Assembly: GCF_000006405.1 (NCBI RefSeq)
Contig: NW_003209454.1
Location: forward strand, 52,435-116,434
Source of the DNA: Perkinsus marinus ATCC 50983
Lineage: Eukaryota > Perkinsozoa > Perkinsida > Perkinsidae
Reading direction: 5' to 3'
Length of the DNA: 64,000 bases
Shown: positions 1 through 10,962 of the stretch, piece by piece
Numbering within the stretch: position 1 is the first letter of the stretch
How the letters are laid out: every line of letters begins with the position of its first letter
Position numbers and translations under genes: made by a program
The notes under the pieces: generated by a model
Databases searched by the model: none
Told to the model about the DNA's origin: nothing
The model's input: the letters and a program-made list of their open reading frames with translations, nothing else

Positions 1-1373
1 TGTACCATGCAAATGCTCCTTCTTAATACCACCCGTGAGCAATGCTTTCAAGCCAAATCGATAATCATGTAACATAACAACAATAGCACAGACATTATCC
101 ACAGTGCCTCTAGCCAATGCTTGCTTTACCAACGTATACGCTGCTGATCCTGGTGTAGATCTCCTACCTAGTAGATGTAATCGTACCTACTAGGATCAAT
201 GAACCATCATAACACACCATTATTATAGTCTTCATGCTTACCGTCTCTACCGCAGTCTGTGGATCCATAACTTCGAATATACCATCACTGGCTATGATTA
301 GGAACCTATCTACTGGTTCTACGTCTACCTCTACAACCTCTGGTATGCTCAGCAATCCCTCATTCTTTTCACCTGTCGCCACTACCAAGTCACCGAGTGA
401 TCGTGTGACCTAATGATCATGAGAGTAGCATGAAGAGTAGTAATAATAGACACGTTAGTAGTACGGCTATCCCAAAGAGATAGTCTCCCAAAACCCCATT
501 ATTGAAGTAAGGCATCACTCGTTCCCTCTCCTCTGGTAATGGGTCTTTAAGATTATGACAGTTTGTCAAACATATCGCCTACATGTATTAGATCATTACT
601 ATATGCAGTTGTAGTATATTAGTACTACCTTGCCCCCTCTATTCAATACTGCTTTACAATCACCAAGATTGGCTACAGTTAATGTAGCAGGTTTCCGAGA
701 GGCATCCAACATACATACACATGCAGTAGTACCAGAGGATAACACTGGATAATCCTTATCCTAAAAACGTTTGATGTTGTACAGCACTCTTACAGAGACA
801 TACCAGTTCCTCATAATTATCATCAATATCATATTTAGCCTTGAGTATAGGGAATTCATCTTCTTTTAAATACTGTGACAATGCTTCCTCGGTCCTCTTA
901 TACCTAATATCATGTACTACCACTTAGTAAGTGTAGTAGTACCCATCAATAAAGGCATCAACTCGATCCTCTTCTTTTTCTAGTCCATTTATTATGAACT
1001 TATATATATTATCCCTTGCAAAATAAGCAGCTCCTGGCCCACCATGTCCATCAAAAACACCAAATATACCTTAACAACAATATCATCATCACTTACCCGA
1101 AGAGTAGCATATTACCCCCAGTATGGTCCTGGAATTCATGTAACATAGGAGCATCCTCCATCCTATCCTTAGGACCTATATCCTCATAATGACCATAAAA
1201 GGTATGAGGGAAGTCCATCGATAAATGATTATCAGGTGATGGTAGACCTAATATTATGCTTAGAATAAGCCCCCTCCCATATTGTTATTACTATCACCCA
1301 TACTTGCTGCTCTCATTCTCCTTCCGCCTGTTTCTCTTGTACCAGTACTCCAAGTGCTGTGATGGAACAGCAT
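1..1373 (-). CDS. PP2C-type serine/threonine protein phosphatase, 3' end beyond window
   Basis: This is a metal-dependent protein phosphatase of the PPM/PP2C family, which removes phosphate from Ser/Thr. Reading from the ATG at 1373, eight exons join in frame: 1298-1373, 1116-1247, 943-1069, 804-903, 629-760, 465-578, 242-409 and 186 to the window edge. All introns are GT-AG and 39-55 nt long. Family motifs appear in order: RMEDA (about 1160), GVFDGHGG with metal-binding Asp (about 1050), SSGTTA, ANLGDCKAV, AVTRSLGD across the 410-464 intron, IIASDGIFEVM (about 290) and GTVDN near the 3' end. The last intron uses the acceptor at 187, because the nearer AG breaks the frame. The N-terminus has a short basic leader and no signal peptide. 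Family assignment is very secure; the substrate is unknown. Confidence 0.93.
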
Positions 1374-1631
1374 ATCAGACGTTGGTAATTGCCGATTCAT
1401 AGCTCTTCGGAACTACTGCCTTTCCCGAGCCTTGCGCTGTATTTGAGCGTCGCTCCGCTGCCATACCCGATATAACGTTTGCCGCGGAGGTTCGACTCCC
1501 AGCTAGAACATCTCGGTCATTGTGCGTCTCCCGCGTGGTGATAATCCTGCTAGCATACTAAAGGGAATGTATACCGTGTCACGTTGGCTGTAGTGCAATG
1601 GGGTATACCCCTACACTAGGGTTAATCATCA
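1374..1631. promoter_or_regulatory. Divergent intergenic region between PP2C and metallophosphoesterase genes
   Basis: These 258 bases separate two divergently transcribed genes and must hold both promoters if the start codons are right. The stretch is more GC-rich than its neighbours (for example cgtcgctccgctgcc near 1451). It contains a ggttcgactcc string near 1488 that resembles a tRNA B box, but no cloverleaf can be drawn. No TATA-like element or other recognisable site was found. Confidence 0.4.
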
Positions 1632-3671
1632 ATGTTATTTATTGTTAGTTTATGCATCATAATGGTATTCTACGAGGTATTTGGTCTCGGTGGTAGTAAG
1701 TATACCTACAGAGGCTTCTTGATCCTTATTACGTCTACTATGATAGCATGTAGTCTACTATTAAGCATTTTATCCTACTCTGCTATATACTTTGTTAATC
1801 GTCGCTACGTCTTGGAAACCGCACCACCACTTCCTAAAGACCAACTTGGACCCAATCGATCGAAATATTATTGGGCATGGTCAGCATTAGTGGTAGTTAT
1901 CAATGCTTGGTTATGTCTTGTGATACTAGTAGCATATGTTCTACTTGGTGCATTCATCTTCGGTGATTTGCATGCATGGATTTTCTATGTTGTCGCTCTA
2001 GTAGTATACATTATCTACACATTATTGATAATCTTGATCCGTAATAAAGCATCATCTTGTTGTAGATGGTCTCTTGGTGTATTGGGGTATTTAGTAGCAC
2101 TACAATGTTGGTATACTATACAAATCCCTACGATGTGGAGTTATACTAAACTTGTATGGTTGGTTGGTATAGCAGCATCAGTACCATTAATGATTAAGGT
2201 TGCCCATACCTTTGGAAGACGATCTATTCGTAGTTTGTTCAGGAATTATAAGTTCTATGTAGCGGAGATATTAACTCTTGGTATTGGAATATTGCTAACC
2301 TATCTATCAGCTGGTTCCTGTGTTGCTGTGTATAATCCACAAGCACCTGGTTGGTGGATACCTCTTGAAGGGACATTATTCTGGTCATCGAGACTATTCC
2401 GTTCTTTTGGTCGTAGACCATGTCCAAATGGTCAACGAACTCCTTGTCATGTCTATCTTACCGCTGCTCAAAACTTGTCTAATAGTATGTTCGTCAACGT
2501 CCACACATCAACAAGTATCAAGTCCATTTATGTTAAGTATAGCTCACATAAAGATGATAATACTATTGGGGGAGTGATTGGCGCTGATAACTTTGAAGTA
2601 CCACATTTAGATGAGCATGATCAAAGGCATGTCTTTGCCGCCTACCTACCAGATCTCTTGCCTGATGCTGTGGTAAGCTTCAATCTGATGGCTGATGGTG
2701 ACCTGTGGCCTCAGAACTATACCTTTAGAACATCTCCCTTAAATGGGGAAGTTAAGTTTGTTATTGGTGGTGATACTGGTACATCAGATGTTGTTGAAGA
2801 CATCAATAGTCATATAGGCCCTCAATCACCATTATTTGCAGTAAATGGTGGGGATGTTGCCTATGATAATGGTATGTTCCCTTGTGCATGTACTTGGGAT
2901 TTATATTTATGGCAATGGTCTAAGGTTAAGACCTCAGATGGTCATATGATACCACTTATATTTGCTATTGGTAATCATGATATCGGTGCAAATCATGATA
3001 ATCATGGGGCTATTAATAGTTTCATCGACCCTAATCGTTGTGACAATACCAAGAGGGAGAGTGCTAGACCTTTATTCATAGCATATTTCCCTTTTGAAGC
3101 AGTTGATGGTAAAGCCCCGGAAATATGTGATAGGAAAGTGAATCATGTTCACACCGCGGGTACTGCTGTTACTATCTGGTCGTTGGATTCTTTGTATGCT
3201 GGTGGCCCTTTAAATGCAGTCCATTTCGTAGAGGATAATATGCCCAATATGAAGGACCAGGTTAATCACTTTGGTGTCTATCATGTACCGATGTACAGTA
3301 GCTATAAGGAGGATGATAACAGGAATGAACCCATGAAGCGTTATTGGCCTTCAATGATGTTTGATAAGTATTATTTCAAAGTATGTTATGAGCATCATGC
3401 TCATACTTTCAAAAGGACCATGCCAATGATTAATAACAGTATAGCTACTAATGGAGTTATCTATGTTGGAGACGGTAAATGGGGTACTTCAGGTCCCATA
3501 TTACCAACTGTGGACTCCTTAGTGACAAGTGATCATCTCGTCAAGTCAGGAATAGACCATCACGTATGGTATACTATAGCTGATAGTAATGGTAAAATTA
3601 GTCTTACGGCTGTTGACCATAATAATAATGTCATCGATCATGTCGAAAGCCTTAACAGTACCTGGCGATGA
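1632..3671 (+). CDS. Multipass membrane protein with C-terminal purple-acid-phosphatase-like metallophosphoesterase domain
   Basis: A 679-residue intronless ORF with an in-frame TAA nine bases before the ATG, so the start is firm. The first ~250 residues contain about seven hydrophobic segments (residues ~2-20, 28-50, 80-105, 112-135, 145-165, 170-190, 210-235). Next comes a beta-rich stretch where purple acid phosphatases carry their Fn3-like domain, then a calcineurin-like phosphoesterase core. The core shows IGGDTG (~381), NGGDVAYDN (~410), AIGNHDIG (~443), GVYHVPMYSS (~557) and YEHHAHTFKR (~597), matching the ordered metal-ligand motifs of the family. The usual GHxH is EHHAH here, a slight departure. 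The likely role is a phosphomonoesterase or phosphodiesterase anchored in a membrane. The pairing of a polytopic N-terminus with this domain is unusual and is seen directly in one uninterrupted frame. Confidence 0.85.
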   Translation: MLFIVSLCIIMVFYEVFGLGGSKYTYRGFLILITSTMIACSLLLSILSYSAIYFVNRRYVLETAPPLPKDQLGPNRSKYYWAWSALVVVINAWLCLVILVAYVLLGAFIFGDLHAWIFYVVALVVYIIYTLLIILIRNKASSCCRWSLGVLGYLVALQCWYTIQIPTMWSYTKLVWLVGIAASVPLMIKVAHTFGRRSIRSLFRNYKFYVAEILTLGIGILLTYLSAGSCVAVYNPQAPGWWIPLEGTLFWSSRLFRSFGRRPCPNGQRTPCHVYLTAAQNLSNSMFVNVHTSTSIKSIYVKYSSHKDDNTIGGVIGADNFEVPHLDEHDQRHVFAAYLPDLLPDAVVSFNLMADGDLWPQNYTFRTSPLNGEVKFVIGGDTGTSDVVEDINSHIGPQSPLFAVNGGDVAYDNGMFPCACTWDLYLWQWSKVKTSDGHMIPLIFAIGNHDIGANHDNHGAINSFIDPNRCDNTKRESARPLFIAYFPFEAVDGKAPEICDRKVNHVHTAGTAVTIWSLDSLYAGGPLNAVHFVEDNMPNMKDQVNHFGVYHVPMYSSYKEDDNRNEPMKRYWPSMMFDKYYFKVCYEHHAHTFKRTMPMINNSIATNGVIYVGDGKWGTSGPILPTVDSLVTSDHLVKSGIDHHVWYTIADSNGKISLTAVDHNNNVIDHVESLNSTWR

Positions 3672-3823
3672 GTTTTCCGTCTCCATTCTATCAATTTGGA
3701 TCACACTACGATCCAGTCGTTGTTTTCCGTCTCAAGCTTACCAGAACTCAATTCACGTCTAATAGTGATGTTGTCGTTGATAGTAACAACACAAATGAAG
3801 GAACATCACCAAGTCGATATTAA
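3668..3823 (+). CDS. Short overlapping ORF after the phosphoesterase, doubtful
   Basis: An ATG overlaps the phosphoesterase TGA (ATGA) and opens about 51 codons ending TAA near 3823, with ordinary composition (FYQFGSHYDPVVVFRLKLTR). It may be a frame-displaced C-terminal tail of the phosphoesterase, through a small indel or an unseen intron, or it may be chance. No homology is recognised. Confidence 0.25.
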   Translation: MSFPSPFYQFGSHYDPVVVFRLKLTRTQFTSNSDVVVDSNNTNEGTSPSRY

Positions 3824-5320
3824 CTCATGTATGCAACTGGGAGTGTCCATACTACTCAAAATCATGCTCTTGACTTGAAGGTCTCGAATCCCTCAAGAAT
3901 CTTACTACATCTTACTATTACATCTTACATCTTACAACGAACATCTTACTATTCCTTACCTCTGATTGATTATCATTTACCACATCATTACCATGACTGA
4001 CATGGAAGGGCGTATGGTCTCCCATATCGAGTAACAGTAGCACGTACCTTCCAAGTGCATTCTGTAGTGTACAGTCGGCTTCAGCACGTGAACACCTTAT
4101 GCATACCATTATATAATGAAGAGGTCGACCTCCATGACCGATTGTTGTGTCAACATTTATCGAATGAGGAGAATATCACCCACCCTTATGTACTAGGGAG
4201 TAGTTCAGGATTAACGAAATCATCGTTACCTAGATCACCCTCTCCTCTGATCCTCTACCCCACACACTCTGTGGTGCTGATCCCGGTCTCACTCGATGTG
4301 TCATCACCAATTACCAAGTACATCAGTTGTGTTACAATAGGCTAGTTCATCTACTCTAAAGCGTCTTTCCAATGACTAGAAGGTGAGCAAATACAATAAA
4401 TACAAAGAGCGTAATAACTATAACAGTAAACATATTGATCAATCTTCTGACCGTAAGAGTATACCTTACAAGTACGGCTGCCAAGGTGATCACTATATAT
4501 TTATTATAGGCTCCACAATACCATCAATACTACAAGGATGGACCCAATAGTGATCATTGAGGAAGCCTGATCGGAATACTGTAGACCTTTGATGAACTCT
4601 ATGACGTACCAGTGAAAGCCTTACTACCAGCACACAGTAGAGTAAAGGTCAATGGATATAGACCACGTATCTGGCCGACAGAGATGCCTTCAACTCTGTC
4701 AGACTTATGAATGGTCATACTCAATGGATTTGCTCAGAGATAAACTTATAAGACTGATAGATATTTGTACCACAAAAGAGTTGTTCACCCAACACCATAT
4801 ATCTGCACGCATACACAACCCCTAGCTCATAATACAACTACTGTAGTAGTGCTGCTAATCTTGAATAACTACGTGTTGGTGCTGTTAATCAAATGAGAGT
4901 ATCAAATGATGACTGGGTGAAGTATCGACGTTAATATTCCGTTCAGTGTGCATTTTACCAACATAATTCTGTCTATCCATATTCATCATGATCATCGTCA
5001 TCGTCGTCGAATGTTGATTGTTCCTCCGCAACAAGTAGTGGTAGTAGTACGATAATAGTCCGCACACTACATTCCTCAGTCTTATCACCCCACCAAGACA
5101 CTGATGCCTCCTTATGGTGATGTAGCGGGCGATCACTACTACCAAAGTAGAGCCAAACTATTATCTGTAGAGGATGATGCTGTGTAGGATGAATGTAGCC
5201 GCAAGAACCATGATCACGATGATGAGGAGGACAGGCACTGAGGTATGGTGGCGGTGGTGGTCGTGGTTGGGTGTAAATACTCCAACACAACTAAACAATG
5301 ATCAAGTGCCATCATTAAGG
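3824..5320. other. Unresolved 1.5-kb stretch with weak minus-strand coding signals
   Basis: No gene can be assembled here. On the minus strand near 5130-5290 one frame encodes a hydrophobic segment (PVLLIIVIMVLAATFILHSI) that looks like a membrane helix. Another at 4973-5100 ends in an Asp-rich run. These could be exons of a small membrane protein. Low-complexity tac/atg repeats are frequent. A plus-strand frame at 4055-4345 is open for 96 codons but resembles nothing known. Confidence 0.35.
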
Positions 5321-7562
5321 TCATGTAATGCTGTTCTTGTCGACATCCCCTTTATGCTGCTGTTGCTGCTTTCTATCTATCTCCCTAGCATAGTCTCGTT
5401 CATGTTTAAGGGCGCTTAACCATGGTGATGATTCTTCAAAGGGAAGTCCACGACTCGATGATGATGATGATGGCATGCCTTGCTCTACAGGTGGCGTAAT
5501 ACTCTAATAATAATAACATACAACCTCATGACCATAGACGACTGACCCTTACTACTACTACCTCCTCGGTAGTAGCAGCAGCAGCAGTCCAGTTTGTCCT
5601 GAAAGCCCTCTCTCGCTGGCTAGTTTCGGTGTGCATTATATCCAAAGTTGATGCTAACTTGCCGTATTTACTCCCCTCCTCCTCTTCTTCCTCCTCTTCT
5701 TCACCCTCACCCAATAGTACTGCCCAGAATAGCATCTTAGCCGTGAACTCCTCAAAGTACTACAATTGAATAAAACTACATACCTCCTCATCATAGTAGG
5801 TGTAACAATACCTGAGTTTGCCCTCCCATAATGTCCATCGACAAAAGCTCTCTCTCACGCTTTACTAAATCTAATGATTCTTTCTGTGATGATGATGTGG
5901 GTAGACGGATAACCTCAATATCTACCAATCGTATGGCTATCATACCAATATCCCTAGGAGTATTGGATAGTAGTCGTTCATCCCTATCAAAGTAGAAGGC
6001 AATGCTTCATAGATCCAATAATAACACTACTACTATCATCATACCTGATCATTAGGCATAAGGCCAGATCCTCTAGTGTATGATAATCTTCGGGTAACTT
6101 CAATTCAAAGGTATTCATCCATTTACCATAACGATTGACGCCACTACGACAGAGTGCAAGGGCCTGACCAGCGTCAAGGGTTTCTCGTGCCTGTAGCACA
6201 TAGTGGGAATAGTACTCCGAAATAGTACTACTACTATTACCATCTCACACGTAATACCTCCTATAGATGGACATTTCATGACAAAGACTTCAACAAAAGG
6301 ATGAACAGATAGTGGTTGCCAGAATGTTGCCAAGTCCAGTATTGCTGATTGGGTAGGTAACCCCAGAGCTGATGCAATATGTACCCATAGGGTGAAGGGC
6401 CGTCGAGGGGGTACCTATGAGGAATAGTCATGATGAGGAGGAGTTATGGTATTGATGATGATGACCTTTAATAAATGATCATTCATGATAAACTCATCGG
6501 GTGATGGACGGGATTTATTATTATTCTTTCTCTTCTTCATGGCATTGATTATCCTATCCGAAGTAGCCTTGGAAGGAGACCTTACCCCAGTATAGGGGCT
6601 ACTGCCCACCCAGTTGTAACTGATGTGTGATATCGATAACCCCTATCCCTAATATGCTTATACCCTCGGAATAATGGACTAAGAGGTGTATCGGCCTCCC
6701 CTTGTGTGATAGAAGGATGATCTGATGTGAGTTCAGGAGAGCAGCCGAATAATCTGTTAAAGGTAGAGTCTGTATGCTTCCTCCTTTCCTCAGCTCTATC
6801 CTGGTCGATCAGCTCTCGAGCTTTCCGAGCAGCCGCCACCTTGACCTGATCATCTTTAATCCCTCTCTCCCGGCATGCATTCTTCCAAGCCATATCCGCC
6901 TCTGGGTCCAATAATTCAACCTAGTACTATACCGTGATAATGTATTGAAAGGAGGTCCACCTACCGTTAACCTCAGTGGTCGTTGTTGCATAGCTCTCAC
7001 GAAGGCATATGGGTCGTCGAAATGAGCCACATGAATGCCATTAACCTATGAATGGTATTACCTAGCAGCAGCAGCAGCCTACAACCATTATATCAGCTTT
7101 ACATGAGTTATCCTATCCCCAGCCTGTAGTCCAGTATTAGCAGCCCAGGTACCACGTGATACGAATCCTATCTGAGTAGTAGTAATAGGATGTAATGAGT
7201 ATGACTACCTCAATGCCTTCTTCTTCTTCTCTTCCCTGTGGTAATGGTGGTAGTATATTAGGTCTAATACCGAGTACACTGGGTGCGGTACCACAATCTG
7301 CAGTTAACTGGACCACACTCAAAGGTGATGATGATGAGTGTGAACAGGAGGTGGAGGACAAGGAAGTAGTCAATTAAGAATACAGAAGGAGGAGGAGGAA
7401 TTAAGAAAAGCAGATCAGCGAAGATAGGCGATAATTTGACGAATCTCCGCGGATCCGAAGAACAACCGCGCTCGCCTTTCCATTGACAAATAGTTGCACT
7501 GTTTGGGTTTCCTCGGGCCTATTATGACTACCAGGCTTGGACTGCTCTTCAGTTGTTGACAT
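5321..7562 (-). CDS. PDZ and C2 domain-containing protein
   Basis: About ten exons on the minus strand join in frame through GT-AG introns. The PDZ domain (about 7290-6950) reads VLGIRPN, then IGFVSRGTWAANTGLQAGDRI, VNGIHVAHFDDP and AMQQRPLRLTVEL, which is the carboxylate loop, the GD.I..VNG strand and the final strand of a PDZ fold. A charged linker follows (DPEADMAWKNACRERG, then KSRPSPDEF). The C2 domain (about 6420-5850) shows LWVHIASALGLP, SVHPFVEVFV, RYGKWMNTFELKLP, LALCLMIRDE and RDIGMIAIRLVDIEVI. It lacks most of the five calcium-binding Asp, so it is probably calcium-independent. A Glu-rich tail ends at the TGA at 5321-5323. The intron between the first exon (ATG at 7562) and the PDZ exon was not resolved. 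The likely job is scaffolding at membranes. It is divergent from the YbjQ-like gene 57 bp away. Confidence 0.8.
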
Positions 7563-7619
7563 AACGCCTATATGGTATTCTATGGTGGGGGGCGTGTCCT
7601 CCTTAATGACGTCCTTGTA

Positions 7620-8074
7620 ATGAGCACATCGTCAACAATACCAGGGTATAGGATAATGAAAAGTATCGGTCTAGTGAGTGGAAGTAGGTCTAGACAGGGG
7701 TATGTCGAACATTGATAATGGTAGTAGGTACAGTGAGAACACGTGATGCCATTAAAGATATACGTTCGGGCCTCCAAAGCCTATTTGGTGGGGAATTGGA
7801 CCAATACACAACATTGATGCATGAGAGTCGTCTAGAGGCAATAGACAGAATGAAAGAGGTAGTCCAACAACTACAAGCGTCTTAGGATGTATACAGCTCA
7901 ACATAGGAACTACCCTTTCAGGCGACACTCTCCAAAGGAGGGAACGCTGTGGTCGGTGTAAGATTCAATTCATCTAATATTGCAGCCAACGCATGTGAGG
8001 TTATGGTTTATGGCACTGCAGTGGCTGTCGAGGAGGGGACGACTGAGAAGAGACATAAGGACATGGACAAATGA
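7620..8074 (+). CDS. YbjQ/UPF0145-like putative metal-binding protein
   Basis: Three exons, 7620-7683, 7728-7858 and 7922-8074, join through GT-AG introns of 44 and 63 nt to give a protein of about 115 residues, the normal YbjQ length. The N-terminal SSTIPGYRI.KSIGLVSG, the first-splice-junction sequence SGSTVRTRDAIKDI, then LFGGELDQYTTLMHESRLEAI, and GGNAVVGVRF follow the family pattern from end to end. Members of UPF0145/YbjQ form pentameric rings and are annotated as heavy-metal-binding, but their cellular role is not known. The family is mainly prokaryotic, so an intron-bearing copy is notable. The ATG at 7620 was chosen because the conserved N-terminus begins right after it. Regulation is not visible. 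Confidence 0.85.
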
Positions 8075-8545
8075 ATTTAACGTTGTTGATGAATCGTTTC
8101 GGCTCATCGCATTGGTTCTGTTGCATTCGAGGGAGTGTATTAATGATGTGTATTTTCCTGGGTACTGTTATTGTCGTGTTAGTTCTTAGGGAAGTTGTCT
8201 ATTGGTATCTCCACACTCTAAGTGGTATGTCCAGATAGTTCTTTCACCTTTATTATCGAGCGATGATGTCATATTCGGAAACCCCGGTTCAACTCCAGTT
8301 GTCCCTGACTCTATACTACGAACTCATTAAAGTTGATATTAGGTGGCGGAAACAGAGTCCTACATCACATGACAGATACCCTCGGGAATTACTTGAGATT
8401 TCAACAACAGAGTTGGCCAACAGGCTTTATGGTTAGATCAAATAGTAGCGATCAATCTAGTAATGATAAAAGGAAGAAGAAGAAGAACACCTGTTCTTGC
8501 GTCGAACTCGGCAGAGTTCTGCAAGAGAAGTGTTGTGTCGTCCAA

Positions 8546-10065
8546 TCAAGATTGACGGATAGTCTGTGTGGGTATATCAACCACCTTTATCGACTCGGTA
8601 TCAACGTCTTCATCCACCTCTATACCTCTGTCATTGGAGATATCCTCTTCATCTGGTTCTCTTCGCTTAGCAAATTTCAAATAGGCAATTTCCAAAAGAA
8701 CAGTAGCCGTTGCTATAATGGGGAATATGAAACCGGCAAAACCTCCTATGAGTGCAAGAACCTAAACGAATAACTTGCCAGTAACAAGAGCCACTTCAAT
8801 GTGTACATCCGATATAGATAACGCCAGTCCGGTAGTCACAACCGTTGCAAACTGTGAAGTAGTGAAGTGTAGGTCAGCTGAACCTACTATGATGATGATG
8901 ACAGGGATACCACAAGAGAAGGACAGTAGTCATACCTCCAGAGGTATCCGATAGGTTACTCCTACCACTATATGAGACTCCATCTAATCGTGGTAGCTGC
9001 AGAGATATGTTCAAAGGACTACTACTAGTATCGGGTATCACCTCAGCTGTAGTTCCATCACTGCCTTTATCCTTCCTAACAGTAAGACCCACCGTTACAA
9101 ACTTGGAATGGCCGAATTGAATCTACTACACATGAAGAGGGGAACGAGCATGATGTATTGGTACTAACCTCAACCCAAGAGATCTCTCCCGCTGGATGAC
9201 CATCTTTATCGGGAGTTTGTAGACCAATAAATGCTCGTCCCGGCTGATGAGAGTATTAATAAGAACAGTTCCTTGTGATGGATAGTACCTCTCCACCATT
9301 CTCAGAGCTACTATCAATCCAATTGATCCTAACAAATGCACCTAAGCAGCATACACAGTGTAGACGACGACACGAAGCTGGTACTGCTGTTTCTTATTAT
9401 TACCATTAGGGCTGATAGGTGAGTTAATGGTAGGGCATACCTTGAGAGTACCATTAACAGGATTAAGGTAACGTATTGAAGGAGGATACACAGTAGCACA
9501 ATTTGGAAAACTATATGATAGGAAGTATATTAACTTACCTCAAAGTTGCATATTACCGTTTAATATCATAATTCCAATAAACCTCCCATGGGCCAACACA
9601 TCCATCACTCCTATCACATTGGAAGTAAACGAATATATCCATTGGCCGAAACTTGGCTATATCCTCCAAAGATACTTCCTCTTGTGGTACCTATTCAACA
9701 ATATCATCATCACCACCATTTACATACCAACGACGACGACACTGTCCTACTATTACTACTACCTGTCTAGCAAACCTTATGAAAGTAATAGTACTGTATA
9801 GAGCTATGGCTGCTATGAAGATTACTAGAGCTAGTATATGTGCAGAGGGACACTTGACATCCTCCTCTACTGCAGCTTTAAACGGAGAGTATGTATTAAC
9901 ATGTTCTTTGAGTAGGACCATGAAGGGTTATGTATACTACACCATCATAACTTATGGTAATAATAACACAAAGCATCGGATAGATTAGGATAGAGCTCCT
10001 AGCCTGTAGTAGTAGTAGATTAATAATACCAATAGTCCTTAGGATCAGGAATCGGAATACTCCCA
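8546..10065 (-). CDS. Membrane protein with large ectodomain between two TM helices, unrecognised
   Basis: Several minus-strand exons join with small GT-AG introns. The order is a membrane helix (LALVIFIAAIALYSTITFI, about 9830), an extracellular-type region (FVYFQCDRSDGCVGPWEVYW near 9620, PNCATVYPPSIRYLNPVNGT near 9470, GRAFIGLQTPDKDGHPAGEI near 9210, then about 60 further residues), a second helix (LALIGGFAGFIFPIIATAT, about 8720) and an acidic cytoplasmic tail ending at the TGA at 8546-8548. The intron before the last helix may be only 24 nt. Short extracellular Cys pairs suggest disulfides. The topology of two helices around a ~300-residue loop recalls trimeric channels, but no family motif was found. 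The 5' end is uncertain, and an upstream exon near 10065 (MGVFRFLILRTIG) may belong to it. Confidence 0.6.
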
Positions 10066-10314
10066 TGTTGTACTCACTACTGTATGGCTCACACTGTAGG
10101 GTTCAGGTGCTGACTGAGTTAGTAGCACTATCATCATGAGTAGGATAAAAAGGCATAATCTATAATTGCTCAACTAATCTACAATTGGGTGATGATCCCA
10201 AAAATAAAATGATACTCCAAAATCTGAGGAAGCTACTGCTGCTGCTGCTGCTGCTGTTCGGTGTTGTTGTTGTTGTTGTTGTTCATAAGCCTACCAAGAG
10301 TAACTAGAGTGATA

Positions 10315-10962
10315 CTAGTGAAGTATTCGTGTTAGTATTATTATTAAACCCCAAGTCTTATATAGAGATATCCTCCTTGGTGGATCATCCTTGTAATACT
10401 TCATCTCGATAACATCACGACTGAACCTCACTGGAGTCATACTGGTACTTCTTCTTCTTGATGATGATGATGATGATAGAGGCGATGATTCTACACTAGT
10501 CGATGATGATGATGAACATATCGTAGCAACACTCTTGTGATCATACTCTTCTATACCATTATGATAGTAATAATGATGAGAGCAGTTAGGATGATGAGTA
10601 TACCTCCTCATAGACATTATGGTTGTAGTTAAGAAACACTCTAACAACAACAACAACACGGTTATCACAACAACAACAACACCAATCGGAATAATAGAGG
10701 TGAGGGAATTGGTGGATATCGTGAACATTGTCGTGAACATTGTCGTGAACATTGTCGTGAACATGATGAAACAGATGTCTAAAGTTAGGTAGTAACGAAG
10801 GGATTCTAATCTGATTATTCGACCATGAGCTAGTGACTCAATGATGATGATAAGAGGATGTGTGTTATGAACCGCTTTAGTGCTTATGAGGCATGTCTTT
10901 AGATTAAGATGTGATTCGGCAAGTGGGAGTGGTAGTAGTAGTAACGCAGATAAAGTAGTCAT
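10315..10962 (-). CDS. Hypothetical single-pass membrane protein with Ser-rich tail
   Basis: An open frame of up to 215 codons begins with a hydrophobic leader (LSALLLLPLPLAESHLNL) that could be a signal peptide. It has one strong membrane segment (IPIGVVVVVITVLLLLLECF, residues ~92-112) followed by a His/Tyr then Ser/Arg-rich tail. In front of the helix four tandem copies of MFTT come from a 12-bp repeat at 10720-10764. The last ~15 codons may read through an intron. It could be the upstream part of the neighbouring membrane-protein gene. No homology is recognised. Confidence 0.4.
   Translation of the reverse strand: MTTLSALLLLPLPLAESHLNLKTCLISTKAVHNTHPLIIIIESLAHGRIIRLESLRYYLTLDICFIMFTTMFTTMFTTMFTISTNSLTSIIPIGVVVVVITVLLLLLECFLTTTIMSMRRYTHHPNCSHHYYYHNGIEEYDHKSVATICSSSSSTSVESSPLSSSSSSRRRSTSMTPVRFSRDVIEMKYYKDDPPRRISLYKTWGLIIILTRILH
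10720..10764. repeat. 12-bp tandem repeat (cgtgaacattgt), about 3.7 copies
   Basis: Consecutive identical 12-mers, a multiple of three, keep the minus-strand frame open and encode repeated MFTT just before a membrane helix. Confidence 0.85.

Noticed and set aside
1-1373. PP2C as a frameshifted pseudogene
   Set aside because: Naive splice sites gave frame breaks, but the alternative donor at 1115 and acceptor at 187 restore all motifs with GT-AG introns.
1380-1530. Possible tRNA gene, because of ggttcgactcc near 1488
   Set aside because: The T-stem does not pair and no acceptor stem or anticodon arm can be drawn; the same holds near 15008, 8285 and 63185.
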